Source of the DNA: Amoebophrya sp. AT5.2
Taxonomy: Eukaryota > Sar > Dinophyceae > Syndiniales > Amoebophryaceae
NCBI GenBank assembly: GCA_005223375.1
Contig: RXOD01006262.1
Location: 1 to 10,823, forward strand
Length of the DNA: 10,823 bases
Direction of reading: 5' to 3'
In this document: piece after piece, positions 1 through 6,500 of the stretch
Numbering within the stretch: the first letter of the stretch is position 1
Layout: each line of letters opens with the position of its first letter
The notes under the pieces: model-generated
Seen by the model: the letters and a program-made list of their open reading frames with translations, nothing else
Databases searched by the model: none
Told to the model about the DNA's origin: nothing
Translations under genes and position numbers: made by a program

Positions 1-175
1 GAAGATGATGAACACACTCACAAGAGTTCCGGTCTTGAAGTTTGAGGATCGAGGGGCGAGGGGCGAGGTCCCTCATGAAGATGATGAACACACTCAAAGG
101 AGTTCCGGTCTTGAAGTTTGAGGATCGAGGGGCGAGGGGCGAGGTCCCTCATGAAGATGATGAACACACTCAAAG
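1..175 (+). repeat. 76-bp tandem repeat (minisatellite), cut by the window start
   Basis: The same 20-bp start (GAAGATGATGAACACACTCA) occurs at 1, 77 and 153, an exact 76-bp period, giving two full units and the start of a third. Each full unit contains two GAGGGGC heptamers followed by GAGG; the matching 31-bp core lies at 38-68 and 114-144. Because 76 is not a multiple of three, successive units shift reading frame, so the array is unlikely to be coding. The array probably continues left of the window. It forms the left part of a larger dispersed element described separately. Confidence 0.9.
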
Positions 176-330
176 ACTTGCACACGTATACCAGTCAGGT
201 TTACAAATTTTCACTAAGTTCGTGGATCACGAATCCCGATACTGTTGCAAGTCGTTGTGTCTGTTTTTGGGTACTTTTTAAATGCTAAACACGATCACAC
301 GGCACGCGGGTCCACGATTCTCATCAACAC
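1..330 (+). mobile_element. Dispersed repeat element, copy 1 (direct orientation)
   Basis: The 76-bp array is followed by a unique tail (about 175-320) that matches positions 3344-3500 in the same order. This includes 43 identical bases (215-257 equals 3393-3435) and a shared terminus around CTAAACACGAT and TCCACGATTCTC. I see no transposase, reverse transcriptase or long terminal repeat, so if mobile it is non-autonomous. Short ORFs run through it, but the units shift frame and the identity ignores codon position, so I do not call them genes. It could equally be a segmental duplication. Confidence 0.7.
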
Positions 331-357
331 CCAACTACTACCACCACTACAACTACG
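331..357 (+). other. Short Thr-codon run after repeat copy 1
   Basis: Read in frame from 331, this stretch encodes Pro followed by eight Thr codons (ACT, ACC, ACA, ACG mixed). A similar Pro-Thr run starts at 3509, directly after the third repeat copy, where it opens the large membrane protein. Here it is cut off at about 358-361 by the inverted repeat copy. It may be a remnant of a duplicated gene 5' region, or a (CAACTAC)-type simple repeat that belongs to the element. Confidence 0.4.
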
Positions 358-360
358 GGA

Positions 361-606
361 CTAGTGGAGAATCATGGACGTGGACGGATTCTAATCGTGT
401 TTAGCTTTAAAAATGCATGCTTTTTCATGCTATTCAGGATAAGGGTACTACGAAAAACGTACACAAGTGAACCACTTTCATCAATGTGGAGAGATGTGGC
501 GGGGGTGCCTCGCCCCTCGCCCCTCGACCCTCAACGGAACCGCTTCCATGAGTGTGGAGAGAAGTGGGGGGGGTGCCTCGCCCCTCGCCCCTCGATCCTC
601 AAACTT
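361..606 (-). mobile_element. Dispersed repeat element, copy 2 (inverted, diverged)
   Basis: On the minus strand this region carries the same modules as copies 1 and 3. A 31-bp core at 576-606 is the perfect reverse complement of 38-68 and 114-144. A second core is at 508-534 (68-bp spacing). The conserved terminus with AAGCTAAACACGATTA and GATTCTCCACTA is at about 363-410. The middle (about 415-500) is diverged. Facing copy 1 across a spacer of about 30 bp, it makes the left 606 bases a large imperfect palindrome. Confidence 0.65.
481..606 (-). repeat. 68-bp tandem repeat inside the inverted element
   Basis: Two units with a 68-bp period (starting at 481 and 549) share a GTGTGGAGAGA-type start, a G-run and the CCTCGCCCCTCGCCCCTCGA core. 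The core is the reverse complement of the heptamer core in the 76-bp array, so both arrays derive from one ancestral unit with different flanks. Confidence 0.75.
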
Positions 607-1010
607 TGGAGGTTTCGGCTTTCGGGCTGGTTGGGGACCTGGGAGTTGGCTACGCATCGCCGTGCGTTGTCATTTGCTGCCGCGGCGAGTGCTCGCAGCT
701 ACTTACGTTCAAGCGTTTTCGAAAACGTCCCATGTCCATGCCCACTCAACTCCTCTTCTATTTGCTGCCCGACGCGGTGTTGATGTACGGCCGCCAAAGC
801 CGCGCTGTGGCGCCCCACCATGCGGCAGCAGTGCAAGACTAACCCGATGTCGTGACGCACTTGCGCCTGGGCCTGGAGTTCAGACGTCGCCCGCGCAGAG
901 TTTGATCCGGTCCAGCGCCGGGAGCCGGAGGCTTCCCCGCTGGTCGGCTGGCGTTTCCGCGATCTGTGAGCAATTGTCTAGATGCCATTCCCATAGACAG
1001 GAAGCACGTC
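607..1010. other. Region without a recognised gene
   Basis: Overlapping open frames occur on both strands, but none shows a recognisable motif or a convincing codon pattern. The only local structure noted is a perfect 14-bp palindrome CGTTTTCGAAAACG at 714-727. Confidence 0.5.
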
Positions 1011-1534
1011 CAAGGTAGAAACTGGAAAGCAAATGCGTGACCGTGTGACAATGTGCGAGGATCTTCGTCGAAATGCAAAGCAAGGGAGCAAATAAATTCA
1101 AAATCCAAAAACACAGTCGGAATTTGTGTGAGTCGTGGGCTGCGCCGAATCATTAAGCATAGTGCTTCGCGTTTGGCCATTAGCGCATACTTGCTACAAT
1201 CCGGCGGAGCTCCTCCCAATAGGGGAGGGTGGAAAAACGGACGGCAGAGGTGTGCGACGTCGCTCCGCTTGTGCCTCTTGTCTTGGGTTGGGATCGTCGG
1301 GAGCACAGCTAGTATTCCTGTCATCGCGCTGCGCTTGTCGGTGTATTTCGCGGCACCTCCCGCAGGCTTAGCGCCCTTCTGGCTTTCTCCTTCAATCAAA
1401 TGTAGGGGGGATGGGCGATTTTTTCTTCTCGTGTCCGCTGCCCAGGAACCGCTCGCGCTAAGCGCGGACGCTAGTTGGGCCACCGCGTGACGATCGTAGT
1501 CCAGTTTCGAACCAACCATAGACAGGAAGCACAT
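839..1534 (-). CDS. Weak hypothetical ORF, about 231 codons
   Basis: This is an open frame from an ATG at 1534 to a TAG at 839-841, on the same strand as the broken gene at 1587-3255. I recognise no domain. Composition is unremarkable, with no obvious preference for G or C at third positions. The frame spans the candidate inserted segment at 1011-1515, and the flanking 20-bp direct repeats give the same residues (CFLSM) near its start and again in its C-terminal part. It may be chance, or the tail of the neighbouring gene. Confidence 0.2.
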   Translation of the reverse strand: MCFLSMVGSKLDYDRHAVAQLASALSASGSWAADTRRKNRPSPLHLIEGESQKGAKPAGGAAKYTDKRSAMTGILAVLPTIPTQDKRHKRSDVAHLCRPFFHPPLLGGAPPDCSKYALMAKREALCLMIRRSPRLTQIPTVFLDFEFICSLALHFDEDPRTLSHGHAFAFQFLPWTCFLSMGMASRQLLTDRGNASRPAGKPPAPGAGPDQTLRGRRLNSRPRRKCVTTSG

Positions 1535-1535
1535 C
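991..1535. mobile_element. Candidate small insertion flanked by direct and inverted repeats
   Basis: A 20-bp direct repeat (CCATAGACAGGAAGCACRTC, one mismatch) lies at 991-1010 and 1516-1535. Exactly 7 bp inside each copy sits a 9-bp inverted repeat, GAAACTGGA at 1018-1026 and TCCAGTTTC at 1500-1508. The layout is therefore symmetric: direct repeat, 7 bp, inverted repeat, interior, inverted repeat, 7 bp, direct repeat. No transposase is visible. The left edge reads AAG|GTAGAAAC and the right reads TCCAG|TTTC, which would also fit a GT...AG intron, so an introner-like element is possible. A 20-bp target duplication would be long for common DNA transposons. Confidence 0.4.
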
Positions 1536-1586
1536 AAACGCGCTTGCTGTACGTTGCAAGCCGCACGAGCGTGACGCTTTTCCTTC

Positions 1587-2021
1587 CTATGCGATAACGA
1601 AAGTAAAAACTAAAGCGCCGTCCTTACTTTGCGCGGAGTCGCCAGCGACGCCGGGAAATTGAAATAGGCCTTGACTGATTTGCTCCTGCGGGCTTTCTGT
1701 CCGGACGTCCGTAATCATCTCCGACAAACCCACCACCTTGCTCGACTGAATCGGCGCGCTCTCCAATAGTTTGCCCCTCAAACCCGTGGCCGATCCTAGT
1801 GCCGTCGTCACTTTCTTCAGACTGCGCTGCATCGTGATGAAACCCATGCAAGGCAGCCCCCACGCCCACGCGTGAAATTTCTCCGAGTCCATGGCGAGCG
1901 CGCCCATCACGTCCCGGCCCATATCTTCATCTTGCTGGTCACCGCCGATCGTCTCCATCTTCTTCTTCCGCTCTTCCGCCCACTTGGTCACGCAGTCCAG
2001 AGTCCGCCCCTTTCCGATGAG
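1587..2021 (-). CDS. C-terminal coding segment of the broken minus-strand gene
   Basis: This frame continues in phase from the upstream segment past the TAA at 2022-2024 and ends at a TAG. The residues after the stop look helical and charged (AEERKKKMETIGG, then MGRDVMGALAMDSEKFHAWAWG). The only candidate start is a GTG at 1991, so I do not think it is an independent gene; it is the C-terminus of the same former protein. No family recognised. Confidence 0.4.
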   Translation of the reverse strand, partial: LIGKGRTLDCVTKWAEERKKKMETIGGDQQDEDMGRDVMGALAMDSEKFHAWAWGLPCMGFITMQRSLKKVTTALGSATGLRGKLLESAPIQSSKVVGLSEMITDVRTESPQEQISQGLFQFPGVAGDSAQSKDGALVFTFVIA

Positions 2022-2345
2022 TTACGGCCTCGCTTTTTCCAGCTGGAGGCTGACGCGTAGACTCTCTGCCATACGTTGCAGCATCATCAACGAGGCGGCT
2101 GTCGAGCGAGACCGCGCTCGAGCCAGCCGCGCTTGCGTTCTGTTTCCACTCGACTCCGCCGCTTTTTTGTCGATCAACTCTTGAATTGGGTTCGTCCCCA
2201 TGTCGTGCATACGCATCAAAAATCGCAGCGCCATTGTCTCCTTGATGGGGCTGGTCGCCGTGCAATTGGAAAGCTGGAAGATGTGGCCGAGCTTCAGACA
2301 TTGTTCGTCTGGAAAAAGGTCGCGCAGAGAGTAGAGCACATTTGG
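2022..2345 (-). CDS. Middle coding segment of the broken minus-strand gene
   Basis: The segment encodes a helical, Met- and Leu-rich region (NVLYSLRDLFPDEQCLKLGH, later LMMLQRMAESLRVSLQLEKA) and ends in the TAA at 2022-2024. Third positions favour G and C. The other two frames here give the Gly/Pro/Arg/Ser-rich translations expected of shadow frames. It joins the upstream segment only by a one-base shift near CCCAAATG (plus-strand 2338-2350), or by a very short intron of about 31 nt ending TTTTTCCAG. Confidence 0.45.
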   Translation of the reverse strand, partial: PNVLYSLRDLFPDEQCLKLGHIFQLSNCTATSPIKETMALRFLMRMHDMGTNPIQELIDKKAAESSGNRTQARLARARSRSTAASLMMLQRMAESLRVSLQLEKARP

Positions 2346-2644
2346 GCGGCACCTCCCTCGCTTCGCCGTAGTTGTTCGGTTTCGGCAGATTGATGCACTT
2401 CGCCACAAAGAGCGACACCCACCCGGTGACGATTTTCAGCACGGCGATGCCTCTCGAGTGTGGGTGGAACGCCAAGCCGTTCAGCAAGTGGGTGCGTGAG
2501 CCCAAAAGTTGCTTCGTCGCATCTTCCAAGGAAGTTGCGCTCTCACTCCGGAAGCTGCCCACTTTCTGCAGATTAGTTTGGAAACGGGATCGATTACAGC
2601 CACAGTCGTCAGAGTCCGCCCAACCTAGCAGAAGCAGACTTCCA

Positions 2645-2731
2645 CTTTTGGACAATGATAACGAATACGAACGAGGATGAAGAACATGGCAAGCGAAGAA
2701 ATGCCAAGCAATTGCTTCGATGTATCTTCAC
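2645..2731 (-). other. Candidate intron (87 nt) in the minus-strand gene
   Basis: On the minus strand it begins GTGAAGATAC, continues through a long pyrimidine-rich stretch with runs such as TTCTTCATCCTCGTTCG, and ends TTGTCCAAAAG. It contains the in-frame TGA that interrupts the reading frame. Removing it joins the exons in phase (87 is a multiple of three, with a split codon on both sides). An acceptor six bases further on (GGAAG), or the CTAATCTGCAG at 2566-2576, are alternatives. Confidence 0.45.
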
Positions 2732-2838
2732 TGCTTGCGCAGGTTGAATTTGCTGAGCTTCTTCACCAGGGTCCTGAAGATGTTGCTCACGTGCTCGCAC
2801 CCGGGCGCATTCACTTCCATTGGAATCCAACGTGTCGG

Positions 2839-2896
2839 CTGTCGTCAAGTACGACGGGAGTGATCGCCCAAAAGTAATAGCGCGCGGAGAGCTTAC
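2839..2896 (-). other. Candidate intron (58 nt) in the minus-strand gene
   Basis: On the minus strand it begins GTAAGC and ends ACTTGACGACAG, with a pyrimidine-rich stretch and a possible branch site (CTTGAC). Splicing joins a frame ending ...DFTEWLS to one beginning PTRWIPMEVNAPG at a codon boundary, and removes the in-frame stops of the region. The upstream frame still needs a one-base shift at the T7 run (plus strand 2933-2939) to connect to the 5' segment. Confidence 0.4.
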
Positions 2897-3253
2897 GCTT
2901 AGCCATTCCGTAAAGTCATTCGCCAAAACCAGAAAAAAAGCGCAACGCAATGACGATCACACTCCGAGGCCCGCTTCCGCAGCGAGATCGCGCCCGCTTT
3001 GTCCTTCGACGTCGCGACTTTGATGATTTCTGCCTGGGTTTTGTTCTTGGAGGCAATGGGCAGCCGCTTCGCATGAGGGAGCTTTTGCTGCCGGGACAGA
3101 CCGCCTTCACCGCACGCCGCACGCGGGGAATCCTCTTCGTCGATGCTGGTCGCCGCGAGAGTTGTGATTTCCGGCGAGAAGCCCGGGAGAGACAGCACTT
3201 GTGCCCGGCTGTCGCTCTCGTCGTCCTGCTTGTAGACGTCAGTCCCGGAGAAA

Positions 3254-3506
3254 GATCAACACACTCACAAAAGGCCTGGTCTTGAAGTTTGAGGATCGAG
3301 GGGCGAGGGGCGAGGTCCCTCATGAAGATGATGAACACACTCAGAAAAGCAATCTTTGAACACGTATACCAATCACGTTCACCGATTTCCATTAAGTTCG
3401 TGGATCACGAATCCCGATACTGTTGCAAGTCGTTGCGTCTGTTTTTTGGTGTCTTTTTTAAGCTAAACACGATTACACGGCGCGCACGTCCACGATTCTC
3501 CACTAT
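3254..3506 (+). mobile_element. Dispersed repeat element, copy 3 (direct)
   Basis: One complete 76-bp unit plus the start of the next (31-bp core at 3285-3315, unit motif AACACACTCA at 3258 and 3334) is followed by the unique tail. The tail shares 43 identical bases with copy 1 (3393-3435) and the terminus AAGCTAAACACGATTA to GATTCTCCACTA with the inverted copy. Homology starts close to 3254, where the minus-strand gene loses its frame. It ends at about 3505, immediately before the Thr-rich start of the large plus-strand gene. Confidence 0.75.
3436..3462 (+). promoter_or_regulatory. Possible splice acceptor tract in the repeat tail
   Basis: A pyrimidine-rich run (GTCTG, T6, GGTGTC, T6) ends in AAG at 3460-3462, the form of a cis- or trans-splice acceptor. 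The next codons in the frame of the downstream gene include a TAA at 3464-3466, so a message starting here would not give an in-frame ATG before 3974. Copy 1 of the element lacks the AG at this place. Confidence 0.2.
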
Positions 3507-6500
3507 TGCCTACAACTACTACCACGACAACTACATCTACAACTACGACAACGACTTTGCCGCCAGGCACGACGCTGGCTCCAACCACGACGACAACCAC
3601 GACCTCGACAAGCACGGCCGCGCCTAAAGCTAAACCCAGCAAGCCTTGCTGTAGGCTGGTTTACCTCCTACCGCTTGCGTTTTTGGCGCTGTTCTTGACC
3701 GGTTGCTGCTGTTACGAATGGCTGGCAGCTTTGGCGGCGGCTGCCGAGAAGAAGAAAACGAAGGGCAACGACGGCCAGGGGGGGCACCAGTCCGGGGCAG
3801 AAGATGCGTTATCCGACGACGACGACCCGGACGCAGCTTACTTGGAGGGGCAGGAGAGGCTTCTGAATCCTCCGCCAGCGTCAAGTCCAGACTCGCCGCA
3901 GGATGAGAATGACCCTTGGACCTGGCAGGCGCCCCCGCCTGGGGCGTTGGATCCGGCGCACAATGCGGTCTCGATGGCGTTCGAGGCTGCGGAGGAACTT
4001 GCGGACGACCCAGCTGAAACGGCAAGTACGCTCGTAAGCGCAGGCTTTTCGCCCGAGTATGCGCAGGAGGTGGCAGACGCCATCTCCAAAATTCCGAAAG
4101 ACGCGGACAACCCCACGCCGGGGGCTCCGCGGAGGAGGAGAGGACTGAATCCTCGGAAGCGGCCGACTGCGAGAGCGGATCCGCAGAGGCCGCCCCCGCA
4201 CCGCGACCGGGACGGGCGGGGCCCGGACAGTGACGCATCGGGAGGCGGGCAACAACCGACCGGGCCCCAGGATGATGCCCCGGATGGAGAGAGTCCCCGT
4301 GAGGATTTCTTTCACAGCATCGCCTCGACCGGAGGTGGAGACGAAGGTGCACCCGGAGGGGACCGATCGCCGCCCGGCGATAAATCGGATAAGGGCGCCC
4401 CAGGCGCCCCCTTCGGGCCGGGCGAGCGGGCAGCTCCAGCCCACAACGCCGGGGCCAGATACAAGCGGCGCAAGGGAGGTGATGGAAAAAACAAGGACGC
4501 GTCCAGCGTAGATGGATCCGGAGGGGACCGCTCGCCGCCCAACGATAAATCGGATAAAAGCGCTTCCTCCGGGCCCGGCGAGCGGGCAGCTCCGGCGAAC
4601 AACGCCGGGGCCAGATACAAGCGGCGCAAGGGTGATGGAAAAAACAAGAACGCTTCCAAGATGGAGGAGGCGGAACCACCGCGAAAGCCTGAAACAGGAC
4701 CGGGCCGCGGAGGCGCAGGCCCAGAAAAAAAGAACTGGTGGGACGACAGAGAAGGGCCGGACCAGAAGGACGAGCGCAGTCAAATGGCGTCGTTCGGCAT
4801 TGACTATCCCATGCCCCTTCCGAAGAACGAGAATGACTTGGCATTGTTGCAGAGCTTCGGCCTGTGGACCCCCGCCAAAACGCCCCCGCCAAAAAGGAAG
4901 GGAGGAAAAAAAGACGACTCCGGTGGAAGGAGTAGGGGCAAGAAGAAGAAGACCCCGACGCGGGGAGTTGCTAGCCACGCAGCATCAGCTTCAGCCTCGC
5001 CTACATCTCCTGGCGACGCGTCGGACACTGCAGGTAGCGAGAGGAGTGGCGCGACGAGCGACACAGAACCTTCGTCCGGGGGCGACAAAAACATAAAGAC
5101 GAAGAAAGCGAATGCACGTCCAAAGGCAAAGTCCCTGCGCACAAAGCTCCGGGCGCCGCTCGGCAAAAAGGTCGCCAAAAAGAAGACGGGCAAAGAAGGC
5201 GGCGGCGGTGGGGCCGTCACTGATGACGGCGCGACGTCGGGCGGCGCATCAGATCAAGAATACATTGCCACCGCTACCTCCGGCAGCTCCGACGCGGACA
5301 GCGATAAAAGCAAGAAACGCACGGGCACCAACAAGAAGAGGGGGGCAAGAAAACAGGCGGCCGGAAAAAAGAGGGGCGGTGCGAAGAAAAAGAAAGGCGG
5401 CGGCACAAGTAGTGACGACGCTTCGTCTAGCGGACGGAGCGCTGAGAGCAGTGACGATGGTGCTGGCGAACCCCAGAGCCTCATGGATACCGTCCACCCA
5501 GGTGAAATGGGGGACGCCGAGAACGTGCGGGACTTTCTGATGAAGCAGTGGAGAAAGCAGATGTACAATGATGGAGGTGTGAAGAGCCTCCTCGAGGGAC
5601 AGCAGCCCGAGATCAGTGGTGTGCTCACGACTGGCGAGGTCGAGACGGCTCTGGTGGATTCGGGTTTCAGCAAGAAGGCAGCGAAGTTGATCGCGCCGCT
5701 CGCGCAGGCGCACGGAACGCTGGACGACACGCCCCCCCGCCGGGAAAAGGACGGCACGGTGGTGCAGCCCAAGTCTGGGGAGAAGGAGCGGATGAAAAAA
5801 GTGGCGGTGCCAGCGGCGCACCTGAAAGACTTCCCCGTCGAAAAGCTGGATCCGGAAGACCGGGAGCGGTTCTGGAACAACTTCCGAGTGGCGCTCTTGC
5901 CGCCGGCGACCGGAGCCCTGGAGGCCGCCCGAAAAAGGGCAGGCTTCCAATCCCAGGCGGCTAAAACGAAGTCGAAGGCGAACCAAGCAACCAAGTCGAA
6001 CAAGCTGGAGAGCCTGCTCGAGAATTCTGACGAGAAGGACGCTTCGGACCGCCGGGCTGTGGAGATGGCGCAAATCGTTCGCAGGAAATGCCGTCCCTCG
6101 CCCAAGGATAAAGGTGCAGGTGGGTCCAAACAGACACACTCCCCGGGCAAAGATGACGCGCCGCAGCACTACCTCGACACCGCCGAGGCCGAGAAGGTTT
6201 TGCAGACGCAGGGTTTCTCGAAGGGAATTGCGAAGAAACTTGCGAAGTTTTTGGACGACCAACTGCAGGAGCGCGCAAGACTAGAAGGACGTGCGGCCAA
6301 AATCGCTCTGGATTTCCTGCAGAAGGGTGGCACCGACGACTTGACGCTGCAGGACACGCTGCCTCGATGTGCGGAGAATATATTAAAACAGATGGCGAAG
6401 GAAGAAGGGACAGACACGAAGAGCAAGAAGAAGGACGGCACGTCTAAAAAAGGTAAAGACTCCGCGCCAGCATCTCCTCTTCAGCTGACAAAGGAGGACG

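Larger units (their letters stand above)
1587..3255 (-). pseudogene. Broken or intron-split protein gene of unknown family
   Basis: Protein-like segments run in order on the minus strand. The 5' segment runs from about 3255 to about 2940. After a candidate intron, 2838 to 2732 follows in another frame. After a second candidate intron, 2644 to about 2345 follows. After a one-base frame change near 2338-2350, a long frame runs to the TAG at 1587-1589, interrupted only by a TAA at 2022-2024. The last frame is convincingly coding: codons mostly end in G or C and it is rich in Met and amphipathic stretches (for example ETMALRFLMRMHDMG). Another frame change is needed at the A7 run, 2933-2939. There is no ATG upstream, and the 5' end abuts the repeat element at 3254. 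I recognise no family. Decay is the simplest reading; sequencing errors plus introns are the alternative. Confidence 0.5.

Noticed and set aside
1..175. Regular repeats that could suggest a CRISPR array
   Set aside because: The whole 76-bp unit is repeated, with no unique spacers, in a eukaryotic context.
42..281. Small ORF in repeat copy 1, with a counterpart in copy 3 (3289-3627) sharing FVDHESRYCCKSL
   Set aside because: The shared residues follow from near-identical DNA. The frames start in non-equivalent repeat units and diverge elsewhere, and the ORF has no codon signature of a real gene.
1211..1228. Short hairpins such as CCTCCC-AATAG-GGGAGG, and CGCGCT-A-AGCGCG near 1455
   Set aside because: Short GC stems of this size are expected by chance, and nothing around them suggests a terminator or RNA gene.
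1440..1515. Possible tRNA gene, from a TTCGAA-like T-loop at about 1506-1511
   Set aside because: No paired T-arm, acceptor stem or anticodon arm could be built on either strand.
2022..2024. Intron removing the TAA in the minus-strand gene, starting at GTAACTC
   Set aside because: None of the nearby AG acceptors restores the downstream frame without deleting convincing coding sequence; a nonsense change is simpler.
3630..6262. Long minus-strand ORFs of about 290-420 codons opposite the large gene
   Set aside because: Their Arg/Pro/Ser/Ala-rich translations are what GC-rich sense codons give in antisense. The sense frame is longer, continuous and has an ordered architecture.
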